Source: Caldilineae bacterium (lineage in GTDB: Bacteria; Chloroflexota; Anaerolineae; Epilineales; Epilineaceae). Taken from it: a stretch of DNA of 64,000 nt. The position numbers and the translations under genes were made by a program. The stretch is taken from NCBI GenBank assembly GCA_020634625.1, contig JACKBJ010000013.1, positions 1 through 64,000 of the forward strand. Direction: 5' to 3'. The notes under the pieces were generated by a model. It was not told the origin of the DNA, searched no databases, and saw only the letters and a program-made list of their open reading frames with translations. Shown piece by piece: positions 25,327 to 33,572 of the stretch (within the stretch, counting starts at the first letter, position 1; each line of letters begins with the position of its first letter).

Positions 25327-28300
25327 ATGACCCAATTTCCTACCGGCACCGTCACCTTCCTCTTCACCGACATCGAGGGCTCTACAGGGCGCTGGGACGA
25401 GTTTCCCGACGCGATGCGCGCCGCCCTCGAGCGTCACGATGCCCTGATGCGCGCCGCCGTAGATGCCAACGCCGGCCAGGTCTTCAAGACCGTCGGCGAC
25501 GCCTTCTGCGCGGCCTTCACCACCGCCGGTGCGGGCCTGGCCGCGGCCATCGAGGCCCAGCGCGCGATCGCCGCCGAGGACTGGTCCCGCTTTGGTGATG
25601 GCTTCCCGCCGATCCTGGTCCGGATGGGACTCCATACCGGCGAGGCCACCGAGCGCGGGGGCGACTACTTCGGGCAGCCGGTGAACCGGGTCGCTCGGCT
25701 GGAGGCTTCGGGCCATGGTGGCCAGGTGCTGCTCTCTGGCGCGGCTTACAAAATCGTCCGCGAGCTCCTTCCGATCGGCTTCGAGCTCATCGACCGTGGC
25801 CAGCACCGGCTCAAGGACCTGCGCCACACCGAGCACATCTTCCAGCTTCGCGGCCCGGGCCTACCCGAGGTGGACACACCGCCGGGCACCGCCGAGGCGC
25901 TGCATCCGCGCGACCGGGTCCGCGTTGCCGATCCCGCACCGGGCTCCACGCCAGGCGCCGAGACCCCGACCCGTGAAGCCAATGGCGTCTGGGCCAGCCT
26001 GGAGGCGGCGCTGCGCTCGGACGCGGGTGAGGCCATCACCCTGACGCCGGCCGAAGCCACCGAGCTAGCCCGCCACAAGCCGGCCGACCTGCGCGAGTAC
26101 CGCCTCGGCCGCGTGGCCGAGTGGTCCCAGCCCCGCTACCGCCTCGACGGCCGCTTCGTCGGCCTGACGCTGCTGATCGATCAGGGGGAGGAGGCGGTCC
26201 AGGGGCGGTGGCAGGCAGCCGAAGAGCGCTACGAGGACCTGGGCGACCTGCTCACGGACAACCCCGACCCGGCTATCGTCGTCCTCGGCCCGCCCGGCGG
26301 CGGCAAGTCGACGCTGCTGCGCCGGCTGGAGCTGGACACGGCCATCGCCGGCCTGCGTGGCGAAGCAGACTCGGACGACCGCGTCACGTTCTTCATCTCG
26401 CTCAACTCCTACAAGCCAGTGCGTCCCGGTGATCCGGTGCCGGAACCCGGTGAGTGGCTCTCCGATCGCTGGGCAAGCCGCTCTCCCGACCTGCCACCGT
26501 TGGACGACTTGCTGTCCGAAGGCCGCGTCACGCTCCTTCTCGACGCGCTCAACGAGATGCCCGCGGCCGGCGAGTCGGAGTTCCGGGAACGGGTCCAACT
26601 CTGGAAGGACTGGTTGGTTCGCCTGGCCTCCGACCATCCCGGCAACCGCGTCGTCTTCTCCTGCCGCTCGCTGGACTACAGCCAGTCGCTGTCGACCCCC
26701 GACCTGCGCGTCCCCCAGGTCCGCATCGAGAGCCTGACCGACGACCAGATCCGGGACTTCCTGATGGTCTATAGCCCGGGTCGCTGGCGCGAGATCTGGT
26801 CTGCCCTCGAAGGCAGCCCGCAGCTGGAAGTCCTGCGCTCGCCCTACTTCCTGGCCCTCCTGGTCGAGCAGGTCGAAGCCAGCGGCGAGATGCCGGCCGG
26901 GCGGGCGGCCCTCTTCACCGGCTTCGTGCGCCAGGCCCTGCGCCGCGAGGTGGAGCGTGGCAGCCCGCTCTTCGAGCCGGGCGAGCTGCTGGAGAGCCGG
27001 GACCTCAGGCGCATCGCCAAGTGGCAGTGGAAGGGCCCCTATGACCTGCCGGATCGGGGCAAGCTGATCCCCAAGCTCGCTGCGCTGGCACACGCCATGC
27101 AGCAGGCCCGTGACGACGCCGGCGGCTCCCAGGTGCGCGTCGACTTCGACGACGCGCTGGACCTGCTGAACGATTCGGCCGACGAGGCGATCGTGCAGGC
27201 CGGCGAAGCACTGTCGGTGCTGGACGAGGACGAGGCGGCCGGCGAGCTGATGTACATCCACCAGCTCGTTCAGGAGTACTTCGCGGCGCGGGAGCTGGCA
27301 CGGGAGCCGGACCCCGAGCTTGTGAGGATCGAGTGGCGAGCGGCGAGGAGCAGTCCCAGCGTGGACGAGGTTATCGACAGCCTCGACCCGGCAGACCCGC
27401 TGCCGTCGCTGCCGGGCACGGGTTGGGAGGAGACGACCATCCTGGCCGCGGCGATGGCCGAGGACCCGCCCAGCTTCCTGCGCGGGGTGATGGACACCAA
27501 CCTGGCGCTGGCCGGCAGAGCGGCGGCCCAGCCGGAGTTGATGTCCCGGCTACCGGCGGACCTGCTCGGTGACCTGCGCTGGGCTTTGGTCAAGCGCAGC
27601 CGCGACCCGGAGGCCGACCTGCGGGATCGGATCGCCTGCGGCTACGCGCTAGGCGACCTGGGCGACCCGCGCTTCGAGCGGCGTACCGGGCCACATGGCA
27701 CGTACCTGCTGCCGCCGCTGGTCGAGATCGCGGGCGGCACCTACCCCATCGGGGACGACGAGCCGATCACGACCCCACAGGGGACCTGGACCGACCACAT
27801 ACCGCGCCACGAGGTCGAAGTCGCTCGCTTCGCCATCGGCCAATTCCCGTTGACCAACGCCGAATGGCGTTGCTTCCTGGAGTCGGGTGGCTACGAGGAC
27901 GAGCGCTGGTGGGACACCGACCCCGCTCGCGCCTGGCGGCTCGGCGAGAACACCGCCGCCGGCATCCACGATTCCGCACGCGAGTTCGTCGCTCGATGCC
28001 GGAAACGACCGGAGGTGATGGATGAGCTCCTCGCCGCTGGCTCCTGGGACGAGGAGCTGTACGAGCGCGGCCAGAGTCGTGTCGCGATGAGCGCAGAGGA
28101 ACTGGACGCGCACCTGGTCGAGCTCTATCCGGGCGGCCGGCACACCGAGCCGGCCTGCTGGCGCGACGTGCGCTTCAACCGGCCGGCGCAGCCGGTGGTC
28201 GGGGTTTGCTGGTACGAGGCGCGGGCCTACCTGCGCTGGCTTTCGGAGCAGTCGAGGCTGGCATTCCGCCTGCCGACGGAAGTGGAATGGGAGGCCGCCG

Positions 28301-28683
28301 CTCGCGGCACGGCCGGCCGGTGCTACGCCTATGGCGATGTCTTCGACCGCCTGCGGTGCAACATGGCCGAGACGCACATCCGGCAGACGACGCCGGTCGG
28401 GGTCTTCCCGGGCGGCGACACGCCCGAGGGGGTTTGCGACCTGACCGGTAATGTCATCGAGCGGGCCTCTAGTGCCTTCGGCAAGGGTTTCGGCGCCACC
28501 GAGTACCCCTATCCCTACACCATCGAAGACGGCCGGGAGGAGGCCGAGGCGCCAGCCGACATGCAGCGGGTGTCGCGGGGCGGGTCCTGGTACGACGATC
28601 GCTCCGTCATCCTGGCGCTGCACCGCGACTACGATCATCCGGGCAATCGCGACAATCTCTCCAGTGTGCGGGTGGCAGTGTAG
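25327..28683 (+). CDS. Cyclase + NACHT NTPase + FGE-lectin fusion, full-length copy
   Basis: The start is set at the second ATG to match the paralogue, giving 1,118 residues. Residues 1-~150 are a class III cyclase with D15, K54, D58, D113, N120 and R124 intact, so it should be active on ATP or GTP. Residues ~310-790 are a NACHT/STAND NTPase: Walker A GPPGGGKS (321-328), Walker B TLLLDALNEM (D406), and the helical end with YIHQLVQEYFAARE (643-656) typical of NACHT proteins. Residues ~797-1118 are an FGE-sulfatase domain with the usual VGVCWYEARAYLRWL and LPTEVEWEAAARG motifs. The catalytic cysteine pair of true FGE enzymes near GGSW is absent, so it is probably a ligand-binding lectin fold. 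Its last 35 residues resemble a DGR variable region and a reverse-transcriptase start lies 182 bp downstream. Likely a cytosolic receptor that makes a cyclic nucleotide on ligand binding. Confidence 0.85.
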   Translation: MTQFPTGTVTFLFTDIEGSTGRWDEFPDAMRAALERHDALMRAAVDANAGQVFKTVGDAFCAAFTTAGAGLAAAIEAQRAIAAEDWSRFGDGFPPILVRMGLHTGEATERGGDYFGQPVNRVARLEASGHGGQVLLSGAAYKIVRELLPIGFELIDRGQHRLKDLRHTEHIFQLRGPGLPEVDTPPGTAEALHPRDRVRVADPAPGSTPGAETPTREANGVWASLEAALRSDAGEAITLTPAEATELARHKPADLREYRLGRVAEWSQPRYRLDGRFVGLTLLIDQGEEAVQGRWQAAEERYEDLGDLLTDNPDPAIVVLGPPGGGKSTLLRRLELDTAIAGLRGEADSDDRVTFFISLNSYKPVRPGDPVPEPGEWLSDRWASRSPDLPPLDDLLSEGRVTLLLDALNEMPAAGESEFRERVQLWKDWLVRLASDHPGNRVVFSCRSLDYSQSLSTPDLRVPQVRIESLTDDQIRDFLMVYSPGRWREIWSALEGSPQLEVLRSPYFLALLVEQVEASGEMPAGRAALFTGFVRQALRREVERGSPLFEPGELLESRDLRRIAKWQWKGPYDLPDRGKLIPKLAALAHAMQQARDDAGGSQVRVDFDDALDLLNDSADEAIVQAGEALSVLDEDEAAGELMYIHQLVQEYFAARELAREPDPELVRIEWRAARSSPSVDEVIDSLDPADPLPSLPGTGWEETTILAAAMAEDPPSFLRGVMDTNLALAGRAAAQPELMSRLPADLLGDLRWALVKRSRDPEADLRDRIACGYALGDLGDPRFERRTGPHGTYLLPPLVEIAGGTYPIGDDEPITTPQGTWTDHIPRHEVEVARFAIGQFPLTNAEWRCFLESGGYEDERWWDTDPARAWRLGENTAAGIHDSAREFVARCRKRPEVMDELLAAGSWDEELYERGQSRVAMSAEELDAHLVELYPGGRHTEPACWRDVRFNRPAQPVVGVCWYEARAYLRWLSEQSRLAFRLPTEVEWEAAARGTAGRCYAYGDVFDRLRCNMAETHIRQTTPVGVFPGGDTPEGVCDLTGNVIERASSAFGKGFGATEYPYPYTIEDGREEAEAPADMQRVSRGGSWYDDRSVILALHRDYDHPGNRDNLSSVRVAV
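28576..28680 (+). other. Variable-region-like 3' end of FGE domain, copy 2
   Basis: This codes for the segment from GGSW to RVAV. Between scaffold residues (GGSW, HR, PGNR, LS, RVAV) lie positions rich in Tyr, Asp, His and Asn (YDD, RDYDH, RDN), the residue mixture expected from adenine-directed mutagenesis of AAY codons. The sequence differs strongly from copy 1. A template repeat needed to prove this was not found. Confidence 0.5.
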
Positions 28684-28865
28684 CGTAGCGGCTCCCTGCT
28701 CTACCCCGATTCTGGTTTCTGGGTCTGGCCTCCGAAGTACTCACTCCCGAATCCGCTCGTCGTGTCGTCTGTCGTCGCAGTCAGCCTCCACATCGCGGCC
28801 GCCTGGACGCGGCTGATGGGTTACGGCCTGGCCCTGGCATGTTAGCCTTCGAGGAGGCGCTGAGC

Positions 28866-28964
28866 ATGCGTGCCCTTCGCCAGCTCTACTACCGGGTCTG
28901 GAGCTTCGAGAACTTGCTGGTGGCCTGGCGTCGTGCAGCGCGCGGCAAGCGGTCGCGGCCCTAG
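28866..28964 (+). pseudogene. Reverse transcriptase N-terminal remnant
   Basis: ATG 28866 opens a 32-residue frame reading LRQLYYRVWSFENLLVAWRR then AARGKRSRP and a TAG. The pattern L-Y-x-x-[IV]-x-[SD]-F-E-N-L-x-x-A-x-x-x-A-x-x-G-K-[RG]-x-[RG]-P is the start of RNA-directed DNA polymerases found in diversity-generating retroelements and group II-like elements. The frame stops where the family normally continues into the polymerase domain, and no polymerase motif (such as YADD) occurs downstream. It is a truncated relic. Its place behind an FGE-domain gene is where DGR reverse transcriptases sit. Confidence 0.6.
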
Positions 28965-29340
28965 GTCGTGTCCCCGACTGCGCACTCGGGCGATCAGCAA
29001 CCCGAACAGTGGCCGGGCTGGTAGTCAGAGACACTCCCTGGGCTGCCTGGACGATGGAGGCCCGCCGGTAAGCACTCCCTGGGTCTCCGTGGCACCTCCG
29101 GGACACCGGACCCGCGTCCTCAATAGACCGCGTGTCAGACGACAGGTCGCTGGACTTCACTGACGGTTCTCTTCAACCGGTGAAGCGCACCGCGGAGATG
29201 AAAGGGTGCCATGACACCCTTTCTGGCACGGTCTCCGGCGAACCCCGTGGGGTACCCTGGGACGAGGGGAGGAGACAGACCTCGTCAGCGCTACGATCTG
29301 GGACCCAACGGGACAACCCTGGATTCCCCTCCTCGAAGCG
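28965..29340. other. Gene-free stretch with hairpins
   Basis: No coding sequence is supported. A perfect 8-bp stem AAAGGGTG/CACCCTTT occurs at 29201-29222. A CCCC/GGGG hairpin and the complementary pair GAGGGGA/TCCCCTC lie between it and the tRNA-like end at 29341. CACTCCCTGGG occurs twice (near 29030 and 29076). It may hold a decayed RNA gene or further retroelement debris. Confidence 0.4.
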
Positions 29341-29379
29341 CCTAGTCCGCCGGTCCGGGTTCGAACTCCGGTCCACCAA
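29341..29379 (+). pseudogene. tRNA/tmRNA-type 3' end remnant
   Basis: A T-arm is present: stem CCGGG, loop TTCGAAC, stem TCCGG, followed by TCCACCA. Upstream bases TCCGCCGGTC are shared with the remnant at 3267-3308. No complementary acceptor strand is found in the preceding 200 bases, so it is not an intact tRNA. The ending also resembles the 3' end of tmRNA genes, a common integration site. A terminator-like hairpin follows. Confidence 0.45.
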
Positions 29380-29388
29380 ATCGATGCG

Positions 29389-29412
29389 GAGCCTGCTTCG
29401 GCGGGCTCTTCT
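29389..29412 (+). terminator. Terminator after third tRNA-like end
   Basis: GAGCCTGC-TTCG-GCGGGCTC (29389-29408) forms an 8-bp stem with one G-T pair and a stable TTCG loop, followed by TTCT. It parallels the hairpins at 3319 and 25249. Confidence 0.6.
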
Positions 29413-29621
29413 CGTGGCGCTGGCGTACGCTCATGGCCGCTTCGTGGTGTCCTGGGCTTGCGGCCAGCGCTCGCGTGGTCGTCTTGGGGAGCCTCCGCGT
29501 TTCGAACCGGGCCAGTCGCGTTCAAGCCACATTCCCGGCCTTTGTCATGGCCATGTGGTCGATCTTGTGCCGACACCCGGTCATTTCTCCAGTGCGAGGG
29601 GTGGTGAGAACGGAGTGACCG
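29413..29621. other. Gap before hydrolase gene
   Basis: About 210 bases with no supported gene. The hydrolase ribosome-binding site CGGAG lies at its end (29611-29615). No clear promoter was picked out. Confidence 0.3.
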
Positions 29622-30557
29622 ATGTCTTTGAACGAACGCCTTTCGAGGGCAAGCCGAATGCACGTCATGCTCGTAGGACTGCTGCTCCTGCTCGTCGTCC
29701 TGGCTATCCCGTTCATCTGGAAGCCAGAGGGCAGGCCACCGCTAAACGGCCCGGCACTCGACGATCTCACGTACCGCGAAATCGCCTTCGAGAGCGGCGA
29801 GCTGCGCATGGGGGGCATGCTGTTCCTGCCCGATGTGCCTGGACCCCATCCGTTGACCGTGCTCATCCACGGCTCCGGTCCGAGCTCCCGGGACAGCGCC
29901 TGGTATCTGAGCATTGCCGACCATCTGCAGCGCAACGGCATCGCCGTGCTGCTTCCGGACAAGCGTGGCTGTGAGCAGTCCGAAGGCGACTGGCGCACGG
30001 CAAGCCTGCCGGAGCTCGCGGAAGACACGGTGGCCGCCGTCGCGTATGGTGCCCGTCTCGACGATGCGGCCTTTTCGACCATCGGCGTGATGGGGCTCAG
30101 TCAGGGCGGCTGGATCGCGCCGGTCGCGGCTACGCTGAACCCGGAGGTGGACTTCGTCGTGAGCATGTCGGGGGCGGCGGTCCCGACGGACGAGCAGCTG
30201 CTCCACGAGGAGATCCATAGCATCGAACGCATGGGAACCTACCACTTCGTGGCCCGGCTGCTGGCTCCGCTCTCGACGGCGCGCCTGCGACGCATGGACT
30301 TCTGGGCGCCGCTGGCCGGCTTCGACCCCTTGCCCTATTGGCGGGAGGTGGATGTCCCCGTCTTCCTCGCCTTTGGCGGAGGGGATCCGAGCGTGCCCGT
30401 GGCTGCCAGCGCCGAACGCATTGAGTCGCTTGATCGGGACTGGCTCGTCGAGGTCTATCCCGATGGCGGCCATGGAATCTCGGACCCGGTCACCCAGCGG
30501 GTGCAGGAGGCCTTTCTCGCCGACCTCGTCGACTTCATTGCGCGTGCCGGCAGCTAG
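29622..30557 (+). CDS. Membrane-anchored or secreted alpha/beta hydrolase
   Basis: This 311-residue protein has an N-terminal hydrophobic segment (residues ~14-32, VMLVGLLLLLVVLAIPFIW), then an alpha/beta-hydrolase fold. The oxyanion-side motif is LIHGSGPSSRD, the nucleophile elbow is GLSQGG with S160, the acid is probably D255 (FGGGDPSVP) and the base H284 (GGHGIS). These match the dienelactone-hydrolase/S9-like esterase group. Substrate is unknown. CGGAG lies 6 nt before ATG. It stands alone between retroelement debris and an IS3 remnant, so it may be cargo or simply a survivor. Confidence 0.8.
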   Translation: MSLNERLSRASRMHVMLVGLLLLLVVLAIPFIWKPEGRPPLNGPALDDLTYREIAFESGELRMGGMLFLPDVPGPHPLTVLIHGSGPSSRDSAWYLSIADHLQRNGIAVLLPDKRGCEQSEGDWRTASLPELAEDTVAAVAYGARLDDAAFSTIGVMGLSQGGWIAPVAATLNPEVDFVVSMSGAAVPTDEQLLHEEIHSIERMGTYHFVARLLAPLSTARLRRMDFWAPLAGFDPLPYWREVDVPVFLAFGGGDPSVPVAASAERIESLDRDWLVEVYPDGGHGISDPVTQRVQEAFLADLVDFIARAGS

Positions 30558-30599
30558 CGGTCTCGACGGCGTTGGGTAGGGTGGAGTCGCCCGCCCCGG

Positions 30600-31048
30600 A
30601 GCCCGCGTGCGTCAGTTGGGTGTCGATCGAGCAAGAGTTCGCATGGCCCACGGCCTTGCACGACCGGGCATCCAGGATCACAGCCAAATAGACCCAGCCC
30701 GACGCGGCCGAGGTCCTCGGGCCGCTCACGATCAAGTCACTGGCAGCGCTGCGCTGCCTCGGAAAGAGCCCTACCTTCGTGGAGAAGCTCATTCTCCGAC
30801 GTCAACTGCTCGATCTTGCGCCCCAGCTCCGCGATGCGCTGGACGAGCTCTCGCTCACGCTGCGCGACCCCTGCCGGGTCGGGACCGTCGAACCTGCCCG
30901 CTTCGTCGTTGCGGCGCCACTTCCGCAACATCGTTGGGCTGAGCTCGTGCTGCCGGCACGGTAGCGCCGGGCTGGTGTGTCCGCCGGGGAACTCTTCGAC
31001 CACCTGCTGTTGGAGCACGGCGCTGAACGTCCGCCTAGCTCGACTCAT
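30600..31048 (-). mobile_element. Decayed IS3-family element
   Basis: The reverse strand from ATG 31048 encodes an OrfA: RARRTFSAVLQQQVVEEF, HTSPALPCRQHELSPTML, then RKWRRNDEAGRFDGPDPAG and a leucine-zipper-like end, broken at TGG CAG TGA near 30737. An overlapping frame below 30760 still shows OrfB (integrase core) pieces: ASGWVYLAVILDARSCKAV and SIDTQLT. The first catalytic Asp context is lost (VSGPRTS where VWVTDITY is usual), and the C-terminal Glu region is gone. It is inactive. Confidence 0.75.
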
Positions 31049-31193
31049 GGACGTTCTCGTTGAGCCCCGACAGTACACCAGTTTGCTCGCGCTCTGCGGT
31101 CCAAGCCCTGGGAGTCACTCCAAGGTTCGAGGCGCTGGGATGACGCCTCGACGCGCCGAGGCCAAGGTCGACGGGAGCGCCTCCCCGCCGGCT

Positions 31194-31883
31194 TCAGTAC
31201 TTCAAGCCCAGCGCGTCACAGAGAAAGCGCATCAGCGGCTGGATCTGGGACCATGCCGCCGTCGCTCGCTCGGGCAGGTCGGGGCCTTCGATCGCCGCGT
31301 CCGGCCATTCCAGGACCGCGATGTAGTCCTTGCGCTTGAGCTCCTCGATCAGCGGGTGCTCGGGGTCATATCCGCGTGGAGCACGCTTCAGCGACTCGCC
31401 GCCCAGCGCCCAGCCCGACCGGAAGGCCGGTGCGTCGATGACGTCGCGCCATCGTTCGGGCCGGTCCGCGATGGCCTGGCGGATCTGGCGCAGCGGCTCG
31501 GCGGCCGGATGCCAGACGCCGCCGGCCAGGAAGACGCCGCCCGGCTCGGCGTGCAGGTAGAGCCCCGGCGCGTGGACGTCCTTGCCGGCAGCGTGCCGCA
31601 GCTGGATGCCGAGATTGGTCTTGTAGGGCGAGCGGTCCTTGCTGAAGCGGACATCGCGAAAGATGCGCATCAGCGAGCCGCCGACCTTCTTCGGCTCGGC
31701 GCGCAGCTCGGGCGACAGCGTCGCAAGCCGGGGCGCCATGGCCGCGATGAAGGCCAGCGCCGGCTCGCGCAGGTGCCGTTCGTAGCGCTGCTGGTTGGCC
31801 TGGAACCACTCGCGCTCGTTGTGGAAGCGTAGATCCTCCAGGAAGCCGATCATCTCGGGGCCGAAGCCGGCGAAGTCTGGCAT
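31194..31883 (-). CDS. DUF2461 (TIGR02453) family protein
   Basis: This 229-residue protein matches the DUF2461 family throughout: FLEDLRFHNEREWFQANQ near the start, then KKVGGSLMRIFRDVRFSKD and SPYKTNLGIQLRHA, and GVWHPAAEPLRQIRQAI. Members are single-domain proteins of unknown function in many bacteria. The start is placed at ATG 31883 because GGAGG lies 6 nt upstream; the in-frame ATG at 31889 directly abuts that ribosome-binding site. It follows the cytochrome gene by 48 bp on the same strand and may be co-transcribed. Confidence 0.8.
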   Translation of the reverse strand: MPDFAGFGPEMIGFLEDLRFHNEREWFQANQQRYERHLREPALAFIAAMAPRLATLSPELRAEPKKVGGSLMRIFRDVRFSKDRSPYKTNLGIQLRHAAGKDVHAPGLYLHAEPGGVFLAGGVWHPAAEPLRQIRQAIADRPERWRDVIDAPAFRSGWALGGESLKRAPRGYDPEHPLIEELKRKDYIAVLEWPDAAIEGPDLPERATAAWSQIQPLMRFLCDALGLKY

Positions 31884-31931
31884 TCGCATCCTCCGTAGGC
31901 GGAACTCGATCGCCGGCCTCGACCCCCAGGC

Positions 31932-32345
31932 TCAGCGCAGCGTCAACAGGTAGCTCACCAGGTCGTCCAGATGCGCCTCGCCCACCTGGTCGGCGATGTC
32001 GGCGGGCATCAGGTTGTTCGGAAAGCCCTCGACCGTGTAGCGCCGTGGATCCCGGATTGAGTCACGGATGTAGGCCTCGGCGTCCAGTCCCTCGATGCGG
32101 CCGGCACCGCGCGTCGCAATGCCGGCCAGCGAGGGCCCGACGACGATGCCGTCGCCGCTCGCCGCGTGACAGCGAGCGCAATGCATCTGAAAGACCGCCT
32201 GCCCGCGCGCCGCCTGCGGCTCCAGGGTCGGGAGCCGCTCGGCCGCCTGGCTCGTGCAGGCGGCCGAGATCAGGAGCAACGGCCCGATGGCCGCCAGGGC
32301 GCGGAGCAGGATGGCAGTCCGGCGCGCGCTCGGCAAGGCGCTCAA
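31932..32345 (-). CDS. Lipoprotein cytochrome c
   Basis: This 137-residue protein has a signal peptide with lipobox ISAAC (Cys30), then a class I cytochrome c domain with one haem site CARCH (56-60) and a probable axial Met in NNLMPADIAD. The predicted start is TTG 32345, overlapping the stop of the preceding membrane gene as TTGA; no ATG or GTG start is available in frame between that gene's end and the signal peptide. The overlap indicates translational coupling. Anchored outside the membrane by lipid, it would pass electrons to or from the oxidase-like protein encoded just upstream. Confidence 0.75.
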   Translation of the reverse strand: MSALPSARRTAILLRALAAIGPLLLISAACTSQAAERLPTLEPQAARGQAVFQMHCARCHAASGDGIVVGPSLAGIATRGAGRIEGLDAEAYIRDSIRDPRRYTVEGFPNNLMPADIADQVGEAHLDDLVSYLLTLR

Positions 32346-33547
32346 CTCGCCTGCAGCCGGCGCAGCATCGTGACCACCCCCAGCAGCACGCCGATGCCCA
32401 TCACGAAGGCGCCGTGGCGGACATCGGCGCCGATCTTGGCGCCCAGGAAGGCCAGGATCCCGAGGTTGGTGATCCAGAGCGTCGCCATCTCCGCCCAGGG
32501 CATGATGCCCGCGCCGGCGGCCGCCCGCGAGGCCACCACCCCGAAGATCAGGTTCGTCATCATCCCGACGAAGCCCACGTGGGCGAAGGCCGCGAAGAAC
32601 CAGGGCGGCATGAGCGTCGCATCGGCGTTCTTGCTCACCACGTAGAGGAACAGCACCACGTACAGCACCAGCCACAGCGAGCCAAAGAAGGACCAGGCGC
32701 GGATGCCGGCGCCCTTCGGCAGGTCGGTCAGGGCGCGCCAGCCGACGCGGGCCAGGAAGATGACCATGCCGACCAGGAGCAAGAGCCCGAAGAGGGGCAG
32801 CACCTGCTCGACCGTGTTGGTAAAGAAGGCGAAGGGCACCAGCGCCGCGCTGATCATCCAGCAAAGGGCCTGCGCCGCGCCGGCCTTGGTCCAGCGCTGG
32901 CTCAAGCCGCCCCGGCCCCACTCGATGACCGCGCTGGCGACCAGGAACAGGTAGGTGTCCATCATGCCGGCGTGGGCGCCGACCCGATCGCCGGGAGGCA
33001 GGGGCAGGAACTCGCCCACCACGCGCTCCAGACCCAGCAGCATCCCGACCGTCGCGCCGATCGCCGCCGTCAACAAGGCACCGGCGGCCAGGAGATGCAC
33101 CGTGCTCATCGGCGACTGATGCCGCAGCTGCCCGAAGGCGAAGATCGTGGCCGCCCAGAGCACCAGCACCGCGCAGGTTCCGAAGAGGGGCAGGAGCGCC
33201 ACCAGCGGCCCGCTCGGCCGCGAGAAGGCCAGGCCGAAGGCGGGGATGTAGCCGGCGAAGACCAGGATCGCGGCCCAGACCAGCTTGCGGACCCGACCTT
33301 CGTAGTCGGTGCCGACCTCCCGTTCGCCGGTCAACACCCAGATCGCGATGCCGATGGCCGACAGCGTGATCCAGCCGATGCTGCCGCCGTGCAGGTGGAT
33401 CAAGATCTGCCAGCGATCGATCTCACCCACCGTCAGGGCATTGTCGAAGCCAAAGTAGTTGTTGATCAGGAACAGCAGCAGCGCGCCGGTGAACAAGATC
33501 TTGAGCGAATGCCAGACCGAGTCGTTCTTCACGCGTCCGAGGTACAT
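32342..33547 (-). CDS. Haem-copper-oxidase-like polytopic membrane protein
   Basis: This 401-residue protein has about 12 hydrophobic segments and very few polar loops. Histidines sit in membrane contexts: ILIHLHGGSIGWITL near the start, MSTVHLLAAG, RVGAHAGMMDTYLFLVASAV and FFAAFAHVGFVGMMTN. The first recalls the H-x-H-x3-GW motif of subunit-I-like proteins distantly related to haem-copper oxidases. The classical active-site H-x3-Y and HH motifs were not found, so it may be an electron-transfer or NO-related haem protein and not a terminal oxidase. ATG 33547 is chosen because it opens the hydrophobic domain and has GGGGAG upstream. It forms an operon with the cytochrome c. Confidence 0.55.
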   Translation of the reverse strand: MYLGRVKNDSVWHSLKILFTGALLLFLINNYFGFDNALTVGEIDRWQILIHLHGGSIGWITLSAIGIAIWVLTGEREVGTDYEGRVRKLVWAAILVFAGYIPAFGLAFSRPSGPLVALLPLFGTCAVLVLWAATIFAFGQLRHQSPMSTVHLLAAGALLTAAIGATVGMLLGLERVVGEFLPLPPGDRVGAHAGMMDTYLFLVASAVIEWGRGGLSQRWTKAGAAQALCWMISAALVPFAFFTNTVEQVLPLFGLLLLVGMVIFLARVGWRALTDLPKGAGIRAWSFFGSLWLVLYVVLFLYVVSKNADATLMPPWFFAAFAHVGFVGMMTNLIFGVVASRAAAGAGIMPWAEMATLWITNLGILAFLGAKIGADVRHGAFVMGIGVLLGVVTMLRRLQAS

Positions 33548-33572
33548 CCTGGCTCCCCCCCCCATCTGAGCA

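Noticed and set aside
27709..28683. FGE domain as an active formylglycine-generating enzyme
   Set aside because: The cysteines near the C-terminal GGS-[WF] motif of active bacterial enzymes are missing, and no sulfatase gene is nearby.
28684..28865. DGR template repeat between the lectin gene and the RT remnant
   Set aside because: No stretch resembles the 28576-28680 segment even allowing for A-to-N differences.
29140..29380. Intact tmRNA gene
   Set aside because: The 3' end resembles one, but no complementary 5' acceptor, tag-peptide frame or pseudoknot set was found.
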